DNA from: Prevotellaceae bacterium MN60
GTDB lineage: Bacteria; Bacteroidota; Bacteroidia; Bacteroidales; Bacteroidaceae
Direction: 5' to 3'
Length of the DNA stretch: 64,000 bases
NCBI GenBank assembly: GCA_900199555.1
Contig: FZQZ01000011.1
Span: 39,867-103,866, forward strand
Each line of letters opens with the position of its first letter. Position 1 is the stretch's first letter. Made by a program: the position numbers and the translations under genes. Positions 45,789 to 55,514 of this stretch are shown piece by piece. The notes below the pieces were generated by a model. It saw only the letters and a list, made by a program, of their open reading frames with translations. It did not search any database and had not been told where the DNA came from.

Positions 45789-47191
45789 ACAATAGATTAT
45801 ATGGAAACCTGATTTTCGAACTCTCTCAGGAGGGTCGCAAGGGCTATAGTCTGCCTAAAAATCATTTCGGCAGTTACGAGATACCCTCAGAGTTGCGCCG
45901 TGCTGAGGATGCTCAGTTGCCTGAGTGCGATGAACTCACAGTGGTGCGCCACTATACCAACCTCTCTAATAATAACTTTGGTGTGGATACGGGCTTCTAT
46001 CCTCTGGGCTCTTGTACGATGAAGTACAATCCTAAAATCAATGAGGAGATGGCTATGTTACCTCAGTTCCAGAATCTGCATCCCGAACAGCCCGCAGAGA
46101 CGGTAAAGGGTGCTGAGGCGCTGGTAACGCTGTTGGAGAAGTCGCTTTGTGCACTTACTGGTCTGGCTCACTTTACATTCGAACCTTATGCGGGTGCTCA
46201 TGGTGAGTTGACGGGCTTGATGACGATAGACAACTACCATCGTTCGCGTGGCGATATGCTGCGCAAGAAGGTAATCGTACCTGATAGTGCTCACGGAACC
46301 AATCCCGCCTCAGCTGCTGTTTGTGGTCTAGAGATTGTGGAGGTGAAATCTACTCAGGATGGTCTGGTAGATCTGGAAGACTTAGAGCGCCTTTGTTCTG
46401 AATGTGGCGATTCCATCGCCGCCATGATGATGACCAATCCCAATACGCTGGGACTCTTCGAGACACATATCCCTGAGATTGCTAAACTTATCCACGACTG
46501 TGGTGGTCTTATGTATTATGATGGTGCTAACCTCAACCCGATGTTGGGAGCTTGTCGCCCTGGTGATATGGGATTCGATGTGATGCACATCAATCTGCAC
46601 AAGACTTTCTCTACACCTCATGGTGGCGGTGGTCCTGGTGCTGGTCCTGTGGGCGTGCGTGAGGGATTGCAGAAGCACTTCCCGATGGTATCTCCCTATA
46701 TGGGCAACTATGGTGTGATGATGCGTGCTTATGCTTATATCCTTTCGCTGGGTCGCGAGCATGTCAAGGAGGTTGGTCCTTTGGCAACACTGAATGCTAA
46801 TTATATTAAGGAGTCACTGAAGGATGTCTATGAACTGCCCATCGACACTACATGCTGTCACGAGTTTGTCTTCGATGGTTTGAAGGATAAGAGTACGGGC
46901 GTTACTACAATGGATGTAGCCAAGCGTCTGCTTGACTATGGCTATCATGCACCAACCATCTACTTCCCCTTGCTGTTCCATGAGTCTCTGATGATTGAGC
47001 CTACGGAGAACGAGTCGAAGGAGACACTCGATGGTTTCATTGCTGTGATGCGTAAGATTGCTGAGGAGGCTAAGACTGACCCCGAACTGGTGAAGACAGC
47101 ACCACATACCACACCTATCGGTCGTGTGGACGATGTGTTGGCTGCTAAGCATCCTGTTGTAACTTATAAACAATTGAAAGATGAACAATAG
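45785..47191 (+). CDS. gcvPB: Glycine dehydrogenase (decarboxylating) subunit 2
   Basis: The protein has 468 residues. PLP-binding K273 lies in [30 protein letters not shown] and [12 protein letters not shown] are family hallmarks. It forms the P protein with GcvPA. Many Bacteroidetes encode P as one fused protein; here it is split. It overlaps lpdA by 11 bp. Confidence 0.95.
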   Translation: MNNRLYGNLIFELSQEGRKGYSLPKNHFGSYEIPSELRRAEDAQLPECDELTVVRHYTNLSNNNFGVDTGFYPLGSCTMKYNPKINEEMAMLPQFQNLHPEQPAETVKGAEALVTLLEKSLCALTGLAHFTFEPYAGAHGELTGLMTIDNYHRSRGDMLRKKVIVPDSAHGTNPASAAVCGLEIVEVKSTQDGLVDLEDLERLCSECGDSIAAMMMTNPNTLGLFETHIPEIAKLIHDCGGLMYYDGANLNPMLGACRPGDMGFDVMHINLHKTFSTPHGGGGPGAGPVGVREGLQKHFPMVSPYMGNYGVMMRAYAYILSLGREHVKEVGPLATLNANYIKESLKDVYELPIDTTCCHEFVFDGLKDKSTGVTTMDVAKRLLDYGYHAPTIYFPLLFHESLMIEPTENESKETLDGFIAVMRKIAEEAKTDPELVKTAPHTTPIGRVDDVLAAKHPVVTYKQLKDEQ

Positions 47192-48539
47192 TTCTGCGTC
47201 TGCCGCTTCAGGTTCTGTTCCCGCAGCTTCTACAGCGGGCATTCCTGATATCCTCATCATCGGTGCGGGCCCAGGCGGTTACCGTGCCGCCGAATATGCT
47301 GCCAAGCAGGGACTCAAGGTGGTGATAATAGAAGCTGGTGAGGTAGGCGGTACTTGTCTTAATGTAGGCTGCATACCTACCAAGACTTATGTGCATAGCG
47401 CCTCCTTTGCTGAGGCTCGTGAGCGCATGGATACCGTTATTCCACAGCTACGTAGTGGGGTAGAGGGCATTCTATCGCATCCCAACATCACCCTCATCCG
47501 TGGCAAAGCCTCTTTCGCTTCCCCCTGTTCGGTATGTTGCGATGCTATCGCAACGAACGAGCCTATTGCCGCTAAAAACATCATTATCGCTACGGGCTCT
47601 GAAACGAAGTGGTTACCTCTCAAGGGGCTTGATGACTCCCGCGTGGTGGATAGTACGGGCTTGCTTCAGCTCGATACACTGCCTAAGCGTTTAGCGATTA
47701 TTGGTGCCGGTGTTATCGGTATGGAGTTCGCCTCAGTCTTCAATCGTTTTGGTTCTGAGGTTACGGTGATAGAGTATCTGAAGGAATGCTTACCTGCTCT
47801 TGATAGCGATATCGCCAAGCGCCTGCGTAAGACGCTGGAGAAGCGTGGTATCACCTTTAAGATGAAGACTGCCGTAGAGAATATTGCCGACATCGATGCC
47901 GACGTAGTTCTGATGGCTACAGGTCGCAAGCCCCGTACCGAGGGATTGAATCTAGAGGCTGCTGGCATTACGCTAGCTCCTAATGGCGCTATCCCTGTGG
48001 ATGAGAACTTCTGCGTGACTTCTCTGTCTGCAGCTTCTTCTGGTTCTGTTCCCGCTGCTTCTACAGCGGGCTTATATGCTATCGGTGATGTCAACGGACG
48101 ACAGATGCTGGCTCATGCTGCTGAGATGCAGGCCGTGCGTGCCGTAAATCATATTATGGGTAAGAAGGATGGAATCCGCTTCGATATCATGCCTGCTGCC
48201 ATCTTTACTGAACCTGAGGCAGCTTGTGTAGGTCCCACCGAAGACCAACTGAAGAACGCTACCGTTCCCGATGCTTCTCCAGCGGGTTATACCTGCCACA
48301 AGGCTTTCTGGCGTGCCAATGGTAAGGCGCTAGCGATGAACGAGACGGAGGGTATGCTGAAACTCTTCTCAGGTGATGGTGGTCGCATCTTAGGTTGTCA
48401 TGCCTATGGCGCCCATAGTGCCGACATCGTGCAGGAGGTGAGCACCTTAATGTGTAAGCACACTACTATCGACGAGTTGCGCGATATGGTGCATATCCAT
48501 CCTACGTTGGGTGAGATACTAAGAGGTGCCGTAGAGTAA
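47181..48539 (+). CDS. lpdA: Dihydrolipoyl dehydrogenase with three in-frame repeat-derived insertions
   Basis: The protein has 452 residues. FAD site IIGAGPGG (27-33 region), redox-active pair C59/C64 in [16 protein letters not shown] site [19 protein letters not shown], and the C-terminal HPTLGE His-Glu pair are intact, so the enzyme should work as the L protein of this operon. Unusual are near-identical tracts: residues about 6-20 ([16 protein letters not shown] before the first strand), 283-297 (between VTS and LYAIGDV) and a shorter degenerate one at about 362-369. They interrupt positions where the family has no insertion and are encoded by one repeated hairpin sequence. Confidence 0.92.
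   Translation: MNNSSASAASGSVPAASTAGIPDILIIGAGPGGYRAAEYAAKQGLKVVIIEAGEVGGTCLNVGCIPTKTYVHSASFAEARERMDTVIPQLRSGVEGILSHPNITLIRGKASFASPCSVCCDAIATNEPIAAKNIIIATGSETKWLPLKGLDDSRVVDSTGLLQLDTLPKRLAIIGAGVIGMEFASVFNRFGSEVTVIEYLKECLPALDSDIAKRLRKTLEKRGITFKMKTAVENIADIDADVVLMATGRKPRTEGLNLEAAGITLAPNGAIPVDENFCVTSLSAASSGSVPAASTAGLYAIGDVNGRQMLAHAAEMQAVRAVNHIMGKKDGIRFDIMPAAIFTEPEAACVGPTEDQLKNATVPDASPAGYTCHKAFWRANGKALAMNETEGMLKLFSGDGGRILGCHAYGAHSADIVQEVSTLMCKHTTIDELRDMVHIHPTLGEILRGAVE
47199..47240 (+). repeat. In-frame repeat in lpdA, copy 1
   Basis: 42 bp within codons 7-20, containing GGTTCTGTTCCCGCAGCTTC and ending TACAGCGGGC. The stem CCCGC/GCGGG can form. Confidence 0.85.
48027..48071 (+). repeat. In-frame repeat in lpdA, copy 2
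   Basis: 45 bp, almost identical to copy 1 with an extra TCT codon. It contains cccgctgcttctacagcggg, a 7-bp perfect stem with a 6-base loop. It sits between two conserved strands of the FAD/NAD domain. Confidence 0.88.
48264..48290 (+). repeat. In-frame repeat in lpdA, degenerate copy 3
   Basis: GTTCCCGATGCTTCTCCAGC then GGG matches the 3' part of copy 2 at 21 of 23 bases. It encodes VPDASPAG. Confidence 0.7.
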
Positions 48540-48545
48540 TTAAAT

Positions 48546-48573
48546 AAAAAAGGAGCCGCTCGGGCTCCTTTTT
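48546..48573 (+). terminator. Intrinsic terminator of the gcv operon
   Basis: AAAAAAGGAGCC / GGCTCCTTTTT with a short GCTCG loop and T-run. It can also serve the convergent gene at 48594. Confidence 0.9.
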
Positions 48574-48593
48574 CTTTATTGCTGTGTCTTGCT

Positions 48594-49490
48594 TTATTTC
48601 AGCGTAGTTGTTGTTTTCGTTACGTTCTTCTGTCCAGCCGACTCGTTGGTGGCTTCAGTAGTCCAAGTCTTAGGCCAGCAGTCATCCTGCAATTCGAAGG
48701 TGGTAGTCTCCTTAGCGTCGAGCTTCAGCATACCGCTCTCCATCAGCTGGTCAATCTGTTCCTTGATAGCGTCAGCCTGTTCGGGCATCATCTTCTCTAC
48801 TTGGGCAATAATCAACTTCTTAATCTGCTCCTTTGACATGCTCAGTGTGGCATTGCTTGTTACCTTCTTACCATTTACAAAGTACATGCGCTTCATGTTC
48901 AGACCCTGCTCGTTGACAATCTCCTCCTGAGCACCTGTCATGATTGTCTTGCCGAAGAGCAGCAGTGGACTGTTGGTACCTGTCATGCTCTTAAACAGAG
49001 GTTCCTCTGCAACGCTCTCCATGAGTTGCTCTTTCAGTGCATCCTCAGGAAGAGCCTCTTTTACTTCTGGCATCAGTTCGTAGAGCTTTTTAATCATCAG
49101 TTGACCACGCTCGTTGAGCTTCTTGCTCAGCTCATCGTAGTTAGCAATCTTTACGGGCTTGCCGTTCTTGTCGGTGGCTATGCGGATAATCACGTCCTTC
49201 GTCATCTCCTGAGCAGCAGTCATGATCTGACCAGTGATGTTGTCTTTAGCGGCATCGCTGCTAAAGGTGGTGGTTACCACATCGATGATGTAGCCATCGG
49301 CAGTTGCTTCGCTCACGGTGTACTTCGTGTCCGATACCATGTTGATGGCAGGCTGTCCGGGCAGAATCATCGTTGCCTTGGTTTCATACACTTTCTCCAT
49401 GCCCTTGTTCAGGGTGGGGATTACTTTCAACTGGGCCTGTGCGAGGACGGCCACCATCAGCATCATGCTGAGCGTTAGAAGTTTCTTCAT
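48594..49490 (-). CDS. Secreted protein of unknown function
   Basis: The protein has 298 residues with a signal peptide ending LAQAQ (about 19). The mature protein is beta-rich at the start (KATMILPGQPAINMVSDTKYTV) and helical with many Lys/Glu in the middle, and ends in a Thr-rich KNVTKTTTTLK. I see no catalytic motif. Secreted DUF6263-like proteins look similar but I am not certain. It follows mrp on the same strand after a 39-bp gap. Confidence 0.55.
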   Translation of the reverse strand: MKKLLTLSMMLMVAVLAQAQLKVIPTLNKGMEKVYETKATMILPGQPAINMVSDTKYTVSEATADGYIIDVVTTTFSSDAAKDNITGQIMTAAQEMTKDVIIRIATDKNGKPVKIANYDELSKKLNERGQLMIKKLYELMPEVKEALPEDALKEQLMESVAEEPLFKSMTGTNSPLLLFGKTIMTGAQEEIVNEQGLNMKRMYFVNGKKVTSNATLSMSKEQIKKLIIAQVEKMMPEQADAIKEQIDQLMESGMLKLDAKETTTFELQDDCWPKTWTTEATNESAGQKNVTKTTTTLK

Positions 49491-49529
49491 TGTTTTAAGA
49501 ATGTTTTTTTGTTGGTTGAGGGATGTTTA

Positions 49530-50627
49530 CTATTTCATGCCCACAATCTTTGTAGGCTCTTGTTCCTTATTGCGGCGATTGACTACGGTTACTACCGACT
49601 GTGCCAAATTGATAAAAGCCAATCCTGTGGCAGTCTCGCTGCTTAATGCTGCTGGCTCACCATTGTCGCCACCATCGCAGATTCCCTGTACCAAAGGAAT
49701 TTGTGCCAACAACGGCACTTGCATCTCTTCTGCTAGTCGCTTGCAGCCTTCCTTGCCAAAGATATAGTACTTGTTCTCTGGTAGTTCGGCAGGCGTAAAC
49801 CATGCCATATTCTCGATGAGTCCCAGGATGGGCACGTTCACCTTCTCGTTTCGGTACATATCAATACCCTTGCGAGCGTCAGCTAATGCCACCTGTTGAG
49901 GTGTTGATACGATGACGGCGCCCGTGATGGCCAGCGTCTGCAATAGTGTCAGATGGATGTCGCTAGTACCTGGTGGGGTGTCAAGGATAAAGTAGTCTAA
50001 CTCGCCCCAGTCGGCATCAGCTATCAACTGCTTCAGTGCATTGGTAGCCATACCTCCACGCCATAGTGTTGCTGTGTCGGGATTGACGAAGAACCCTATT
50101 GAAAGCAACTTTACGCCATACGCCTCTACAGGCTCTATCAGTTGGCGTCCATCCTTCTCTACGGCGTAAGGGCGTGCATCCTCTACGTGGAACATCTTAG
50201 GCATCGACGGACCGAAGATGTCGGTGTCCAGCAATCCTACTTTATAGCCCAGTCGAGCTAATGCAATAGCCAGATTGGCTGATACGGTACTCTTGCCCAC
50301 ACCGCCTTTTCCAGAACTTACGGCAATGATATTCTTCACCTGAGGCAATAGCTTGCCTACCTCTGGACGTGGTTTAGACTTAAATTCTGTCTGTATCTCT
50401 ACTTCTACGTCTTTGCCACAATGGTACTTAATGGCAGCCTCTGCAGCCTTAACGGTAGATTTAAGAAATGGATCTGTATCACGTGGGAACTCTAATACCA
50501 CGCTCACTTTATTGCCATTGATGGCGGGCTGGTCGGCCACCATCTCGCTTTCCACCAAGTTTTTCTTCGTGCCGGCATACGTTACCGTAGCCAAGGCATC
50601 CATAATCATTTTCGGATATAATGCCAT
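49530..50627 (-). CDS. mrp: Mrp/NBP35-type iron-sulfur cluster carrier ATPase
   Basis: The protein has 365 residues from ATG 50627 (MALYPKMIMDALATV); a nearby upstream ATG at 50633 is possible. It has an N-terminal MIP18/DUF59 domain (1-85), then a P-loop ATPase with deviant Walker A GKGGVGKST at 106-114 and the DTPPGTSDIHL switch. The CxxC that holds the bridging cluster in ApbC is absent; only one Cys (EGCKRL) occurs there. It assembles or carries Fe-S clusters. Confidence 0.88.
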   Translation of the reverse strand: MALYPKMIMDALATVTYAGTKKNLVESEMVADQPAINGNKVSVVLEFPRDTDPFLKSTVKAAEAAIKYHCGKDVEVEIQTEFKSKPRPEVGKLLPQVKNIIAVSSGKGGVGKSTVSANLAIALARLGYKVGLLDTDIFGPSMPKMFHVEDARPYAVEKDGRQLIEPVEAYGVKLLSIGFFVNPDTATLWRGGMATNALKQLIADADWGELDYFILDTPPGTSDIHLTLLQTLAITGAVIVSTPQQVALADARKGIDMYRNEKVNVPILGLIENMAWFTPAELPENKYYIFGKEGCKRLAEEMQVPLLAQIPLVQGICDGGDNGEPAALSSETATGLAFINLAQSVVTVVNRRNKEQEPTKIVGMK

Positions 50628-50646
50628 TATCATTTCAATTTTGGGT

Positions 50647-50679
50647 GCAAAATTACTAAAAAACAAGCGAACCTGCCAA
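50647..50679 (-). promoter_or_regulatory. mrp promoter
   Basis: Minus strand TTG (50677-50679), 21 bp, TAATTTTGC (50647-50655), about 20 bp before the start codon, giving a very short leader. Confidence 0.6.
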
Positions 50680-50695
50680 TTATTTTATGATTTGT

Positions 50696-50726
50696 TTTGC
50701 TTTTTGTAAAAAATATCCTATCTTTA
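50696..50726 (+). promoter_or_regulatory. Promoter of the porin-like pseudogene
   Basis: TTTG (50696-50699), 19 bp, TATCTTTA (50719-50726), 35 bp before ATG 50762. The promoter itself looks intact. Confidence 0.6.
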
Positions 50727-50761
50727 CACTCGATTATTATTGCTAACGAAAGAATCTAAGT

Positions 50762-51905
50762 ATGATGAAATTACGGATAGTAGTGTGGCTAATAACACTG
50801 GCAATGGCTGTCAACGCTAGTGCACAAGAACCTGAATTGAAGGTAAAACCTTCGGGGCGTATCCTGTTTGATGCGGCCTACGTCCATGCACAACAGCAGG
50901 AAGATAAACTGAAGGGTGGGTACCCCCGATATGCGTATAGGTGTGGGTTTTATTTATGGTCAGTGGAAAGGAAAGGTTGATATGTGTTTTGCCTATGGCA
51001 AAGTAAATATTAAGGATGTCTTCTTGCAGTACGATCTCGACGAACAAAACTTCCTGCGTGGTGGCTATTTCATCCACCAGTATGGCTATCAGAGCTGCAC
51101 CAGTTCGTCGTTCAAGGAAACTATGGAGGAGCCGCAAAGCAATGCCGTGTTTAATAACGACCGCATGATGGGCTTGAAGTTCGAACACATGGATGACAGG
51201 TTTCTGGCTACAGCCAGTGTGGTGGTAGAGACTGATGCTATGAAACAGACTACTGATGTGACGGGCAATGAGGCGGTGGGGGCGATGTCGCGTCTGCTCT
51301 ATCATCCTTTCGCAGAACCAGGAAAGATATTCCATGTGGGTGTCAGCGGTGGCATCGAAGGCGCCCGCTATGATGCTAATGAGTCGCAAAATCACAAGCA
51401 GTTTACACTCAGCACACGCTGGCCTACTCGTGTCGCCAAGGTGAACTCGCAGCAGGCTGTCGTGACGGATGCTAAGATTATGTACAAATTATCACCTAAA
51501 ATTCTGTACTCCTTTGGCAGGTTTGCCGTGATAGGTCAGTACTTCTATAACCGCATTTCGCATGACAACGGACTGAATGCTTTCCGTGGTAGTGGCGCTT
51601 ATGTCACCTTGCGTGGACTCCTGAAAGGGCATTATTACAAATACACTAAGATTGATGGTGGCCTTGCCACACCTGATGCAGGTAATATGGAACTTTGTCT
51701 GCAGTATAACTATACGTCGCTGTCGGATGCCAGTGCGGGAATCTATGGCGGTTACCTCAGTGATTGGGCACTCTGTTATAACTACTACATTAATAAGTAT
51801 ATGATATGGCGTATCCGTGGCTCATGGACGAAGGTGACCAACCGCAGCAACTTTGCCGACAATGAAGTCAGTATCTTTGAAACCCGCCTGCAGGTGAAAT
51901 TCTAA
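50762..51905 (+). pseudogene. Porin (Porin_O_P-like) interrupted by one frameshift
   Basis: The first frame (50762-50927) encodes a signal peptide (MMKLRIVVWLITLAMAVNAS) and the first strand, KPSGRILFDAAYVHA. The second frame runs to 51905 as a complete barrel (RIGVGFIYGQWKGKVDMCFA, ending FETRLQVKF). Deleting one C in the five-C run at 50923-50927 restores one open frame of about 380 residues reading KLKGGYPDMRIG. It is thus a single frameshift in an otherwise intact outer-membrane porin. It could be real decay, slippage-based on/off switching, or a sequencing error. Confidence 0.8.
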
Positions 51906-51929
51906 AATAGATGATAAATAGATGATATT

Positions 51930-52416
51930 ATGAAGACAAATTTCTAAGGAAGAAACCCCTGAAATCTACAAAGTGCTGCGCGATGGTACCGCTACCTGTG
52001 ATAGCATTTGCAAGCTACCTAAGAAATATTACATGCGTCGTCGTCCTTTCATGCGTATGCAAGAGCCTACGCTCTATCCCCAAGACGAGCCGGCACTACG
52101 CAAAAACGGCTCTTACCCCTCTGGTCATACTATCCTCGGCTGGAGTTCTGCCCTACTGCTGTCGGAGATTAATCCAGATCGTGCTGACACTATTTTGGCT
52201 CGTGGTTATATGTATGGTGAGAGCCGCGTCATCGTAGGTGCCCACTGGCAGAGCGACGTTGATGCTGGTCGCTTGGCGGCCTCTGCTGCTTATGCTCGTC
52301 TGCATACCAGCGAACGTTTCCTGAAACAGATGCGTCTTGCGCGACTGGAATATCGCTGCAAGGCTGGTCTCGCAACTCCTGCAGAGGTGAAGGCCTACAA
52401 GAAAGCAAAGAAATAG
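51930..52416 (+). pseudogene. PAP2/class A acid phosphatase, 5' part deleted
   Basis: The remaining frame keeps the PAP2 signature: KYYMRRRPF, YPSGHT and SRVIVGAHWQSDVDAGR, so the catalytic part is there. The normal first ~100 residues with the signal peptide are missing. ATGAAGACA at 51930 (MKTNF then stop TAA at 51945) is probably the old start joined to the later part by a deletion, since EETPEIYKVLRDG follows directly. Without a signal peptide it cannot reach the periplasm. It lies 24 bp after the frameshifted porin, so both genes of the pair are broken. Confidence 0.75.
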
Positions 52417-52426
52417 CAGAAACGAA

Positions 52427-52465
52427 GAAAGTGCTGAGCTATACGCTTAGCACTTTCTTTTTTTT
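52427..52465. terminator. Intrinsic terminator
   Basis: GAAAGTGCTGAGC (52427-52439) pairs with GCTTAGCACTTTC (52445-52457), then T8. It ends the phosphatase remnant; the convergent trmB gene ends at 52464, inside the T-run. Confidence 0.88.
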
Positions 52466-53234
52466 ATTTCGCTTTGTCCTTGCTGCTGCGCTTGTCGCGG
52501 TGGTAAGAACGATAGTCGTCGAGTTCAATCTCTACGTCGGGTTCTTCGAGCACACCCTCTTGAGGCAAGCGGAACTTTTGGTACTTGATGTTCAGACCAC
52601 GCTCTATCCACATACCTTCATAATAAGTCTGGATTGAGAGAATCTTCTTCGTCTCCTCGTCAATGCGCTCATCATGATAGAGGTCAGTGGTATGAAAGAT
52701 AACGGGTAGGTGGTTCTTCTCCACCATATAGGTGGTATAGGTGAAAAGGAAATTGGAGTCGGTCTTGAGGTGGATGATGCCATCGTTGATAAGGAACTTG
52801 CGATAGCGATTCATAAACCATGTTGATGTTAGACGCTTACGAGGATTCTTCATCTGCGGGTCAGAGAAGGTGAGCCATATCTCATTCACCTCACCTGGGG
52901 CGAAGAAGCGTTCAATAATCTCAATGTTGGTGCGCAAAAAGGCCACATTCTTTAGTCCTTCGTTGATGGCTTGTGTAGCACCAGTCCACATACGGGCGCC
53001 CTTGATGTCAACACCGATGAAGTTCATATTCGGATAGAGCTTGGCCAACTCTACAGTATATTCTCCCTTACCACAACCTAGTTCCAATACAATAGGATTC
53101 TGATTGTGGAAGTACTGCTCGTGCCAATGGCCCTGCATCTCAAAAGGAACATGCTCCACTACCGAATAAGGGTATTGGAACACGTTCTCATATGTCTCCA
53201 TGTCGGCGAATTTCGCCAGCTTGCCTTTTCCCAT
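52464..53234 (-). CDS. trmB: tRNA (guanine-N7)-methyltransferase TrmB
   Basis: The protein has 256 residues from ATG 53234 ([15 protein letters not shown]), the usual start in this group; a longer in-frame start adds 21 residues. The SAM site is [17 protein letters not shown], and the family motif [19 protein letters not shown] covers the substrate loop (bacterial TrmB usually shows PDPWPK; here SDPQMK, as in Bacteroidetes). It forms m7G46 in tRNAs. It lies 38 bp after ilvE on the same strand. Confidence 0.9.
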   Translation of the reverse strand: MGKGKLAKFADMETYENVFQYPYSVVEHVPFEMQGHWHEQYFHNQNPIVLELGCGKGEYTVELAKLYPNMNFIGVDIKGARMWTGATQAINEGLKNVAFLRTNIEIIERFFAPGEVNEIWLTFSDPQMKNPRKRLTSTWFMNRYRKFLINDGIIHLKTDSNFLFTYTTYMVEKNHLPVIFHTTDLYHDERIDEETKKILSIQTYYEGMWIERGLNIKYQKFRLPQEGVLEEPDVEIELDDYRSYHRDKRSSKDKAK

Positions 53235-53272
53235 ATTTATTGTTTCGTTTGTTACGATGTCTACGCGACTGA

Positions 53273-54289
53273 TTATTCGATAACCACGGTAGTCCATCCG
53301 TGCTTATCCTCGATTTCACCATACTGTATGCCGCGCAGCGTATCGAACAACTTCTTTGATACCGGACCTGGCTTCTCGCCAAACGAATAGCGCTTGCCGG
53401 TGTCAAGGTCGTCGATGTATGAAATGGGGCTGATAACAGCAGCTGTTCCGCAGGCACCAGCCTCTTCAAAGGTCTCCAATTCCTCTTCAGGAATGGGACG
53501 ACGCTCCACTTTCATGCCTAAGTCCTCTGCTACCTGCATCAACGACTTGTTGGTGATAGAGGGTAGGATAGAGGTGGACTTTGGTGTGATGTATGTATTG
53601 TCTTTGATACCGAAGAAGTTGGCAGCACCACATTCATCGATATATTTCTTCTCCTTTGCGTCGAGATAGAATTCGCAGGCGTAACCCTTCTCGTGAGCCA
53701 GATTGTTGGCAAAGAGCGATGCTGCATAGTTGCCACCAACCTTATATTTACCTGTGCCAAGAGGTGCTGAACGGTCGTAGTCGCGAACAATGACGTATGG
53801 ATTGCTAGAGAATCCACCCTTGAAGTAAGGACCTACGGGAGTTACGAAGATGAGGAAGCAGTATTCCTTAGCGGGATGTACACCCACCTGGGCACTTGTT
53901 CCTATCAGCAGTGGACGGATATAGAGGGTAGCACCACTCTCGTAGGTAGGTATCCACTCCTGATTAAGGCGTACCACCTTCTTGACCATCTCAACAAACA
54001 AGTCTGTGGGCAGTTCGGGCATCAGAATGCCACGACAAGTGCTCTGCAGACGTGCAGCATTCTCTTCAACGCGGAAAATGCGCACTTTTCCATCTTTGCA
54101 GCGATATGCTTTCAGTCCCTCGAAAGCCTCCTGACCATAGTGCAGACAGGTTGCTGCCATATGCATTTTCAGATACTCGTCGGAGCTTACTTCTATCTCG
54201 CCCCATTTGCCGTCACGATAATAACAGCGTACGTTGTAGTCGGTCTTCATGTAACCGAACGACAAATTAGCCCAGTCTAAATTCTTCAT
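53273..54289 (-). CDS. ilvE: Branched-chain amino acid aminotransferase
   Basis: The protein has 338 residues with fold-type IV PLP enzyme features: [23 protein letters not shown] Lys in [12 protein letters not shown], and [18 protein letters not shown] text ([14 protein letters not shown]) near 220. It makes or degrades leucine, isoleucine and valine. It is followed by trmB. A TACTTTTGC element at 54335-54343 on the minus strand is a possible -7 box. Confidence 0.94.
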   Translation of the reverse strand: MKNLDWANLSFGYMKTDYNVRCYYRDGKWGEIEVSSDEYLKMHMAATCLHYGQEAFEGLKAYRCKDGKVRIFRVEENAARLQSTCRGILMPELPTDLFVEMVKKVVRLNQEWIPTYESGATLYIRPLLIGTSAQVGVHPAKEYCFLIFVTPVGPYFKGGFSSNPYVIVRDYDRSAPLGTGKYKVGGNYAASLFANNLAHEKGYACEFYLDAKEKKYIDECGAANFFGIKDNTYITPKSTSILPSITNKSLMQVAEDLGMKVERRPIPEEELETFEEAGACGTAAVISPISYIDDLDTGKRYSFGEKPGPVSKKLFDTLRGIQYGEIEDKHGWTTVVIE

Positions 54290-54437
54290 AATCTATTTGT
54301 ATTGATGTTTGTTTCTTTTCTCATTGTTTTGACCGCAAAAGTACAAAAAAAATAAGAATTAGGGATAGAGAATGAAGAATATTTGATGAAAAGGGCAATT
54401 TTTTTACTTTTTTCTTTCCTGTTTTTCTTCCTTTTTA

Positions 54438-54461
54438 TACCTTTGTGACAAAATCACAAAG
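54438..54461 (+). promoter_or_regulatory. -7 box overlapped by TGTGA-N5-TCACA palindrome
   Basis: TACCTTTG (54438-54445) is 51 bp before ATG 54497. CTTTGTGA-CAAAA-TCACAAAG (54441-54461) is a perfect 8-bp inverted repeat covering the -7 end and likely start site. It resembles sites of Crp/Fnr-type regulators. Confidence 0.62.
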
Positions 54462-54496
54462 ACTGATATAAATAGTTACTAACAAACAATTTGAAA

Positions 54497-55342
54497 ATGA
54501 TGAAAACAAAAATGTTATTGATGGCTTTGGCCAGTACGATGTGTGTAACGGCTATGGCTACAGAAAAGAATGATACCGTGGTGTTCAGTAGTCCAACGAA
54601 GGTTACTGTGATGACCAACGACTCGGTGCAGAAGATTAAGGTTACTGGTAAGAAAGGTGATGAGAATTTCCGTTATGAGAAAACGGTGGCTATTGACAAT
54701 ACAAAGACTTCCACAAAGGTAATCAAAAAGTTGGCCGAGGATGACGAAAAGTGGGTACTCGACGTGGGTTACGGATGGGCTGCTCCCACTAATACTCCTG
54801 ACGGACACGGCTTTGCAGTGTTTAGATCAAACGAATGGTTCTTTGGTGTGCGCTATTGCTATACACCAAAAGGTGCAACTCAGACATATTCTACAGGTCT
54901 TTGGTGTGACTGGCGCAGTTATGTTGTGCCCACAGGTAAAGTAATCGGTAAGAATGCTGATGGTATTGTAGGCTTTAGCAAATTTTCTGAGAATTACAAA
55001 AAGACGGAATCGGAAATCAGAATATTTAGTCTGTCGGTACCTTTCCTGTTTACGCAGAAATTTGGAAAGGATAGTAATACAAGCTTCTCTCTCGGTCCTG
55101 TAGTTAACTTCAATCTGCGTGGTCGTATCAACAATGAGTGGACAGATGGCGACTATGAGATGGAAGAAAGTATCAAGGGTATCGGCTATCGTCCTGTGAC
55201 TGTTGATTTCATGGGTATCTTGAAGTATCACGGTTTGGGTCTATACTGCAAGTACTCACCAATGAGCGTGCTGAAGGATAAGACAGTGGATGGCGTAGAG
55301 AATCCAAAGTTTAAGTCATTGACCTTCGGTCTGTTCTTCTAA
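54497..55342 (+). CDS. Exported beta-barrel-like protein of unknown function
   Basis: The protein has 281 residues from ATG 54497 (MMKTKMLLMALAST), with a signal peptide ending TAMA. A Thr/Lys-rich stretch of about 70 residues is followed by strands rich in Trp/Tyr (WVLDVGYGWAAPTN, SLGPVVNFNLRG) and a terminal Phe (FGLFF), consistent with a small outer-membrane barrel. I do not recognise the family. Its 3' end overlaps the convergent xseB gene by 27 bp. The palindrome in its promoter suggests regulation. Confidence 0.6.
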   Translation: MMKTKMLLMALASTMCVTAMATEKNDTVVFSSPTKVTVMTNDSVQKIKVTGKKGDENFRYEKTVAIDNTKTSTKVIKKLAEDDEKWVLDVGYGWAAPTNTPDGHGFAVFRSNEWFFGVRYCYTPKGATQTYSTGLWCDWRSYVVPTGKVIGKNADGIVGFSKFSENYKKTESEIRIFSLSVPFLFTQKFGKDSNTSFSLGPVVNFNLRGRINNEWTDGDYEMEESIKGIGYRPVTVDFMGILKYHGLGLYCKYSPMSVLKDKTVDGVENPKFKSLTFGLFF

Positions 55343-55510
55343 CAGTTCAGACTCCGTCTTTGTGAGTTTGTCACGACAAAACTTTATAAGTCGCTGTGCG
55401 GTTTTCAACTGCGCAGCGATTTCGTCTATATCCAACTCGTTAGACTCCATTTTGCGCACGATAGTCTCTAGTTGAGCCATCGCCTCTTCATATTTCATAT
55501 TCTCGTTCAT
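55316..55510 (-). CDS. xseB: Exodeoxyribonuclease VII small subunit
   Basis: The protein has 64 residues, nearly all one helical hairpin: KYEEAMAQLETIVRKMESNE then LDIDEIAAQLKTAQRLIKFC, the family signature. It binds the large subunit. It lies 4 bp after xseA. Confidence 0.93.
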   Translation of the reverse strand: MNENMKYEEAMAQLETIVRKMESNELDIDEIAAQLKTAQRLIKFCRDKLTKTESELLEEQTEGQ

Positions 55511-55514
55511 AGCT

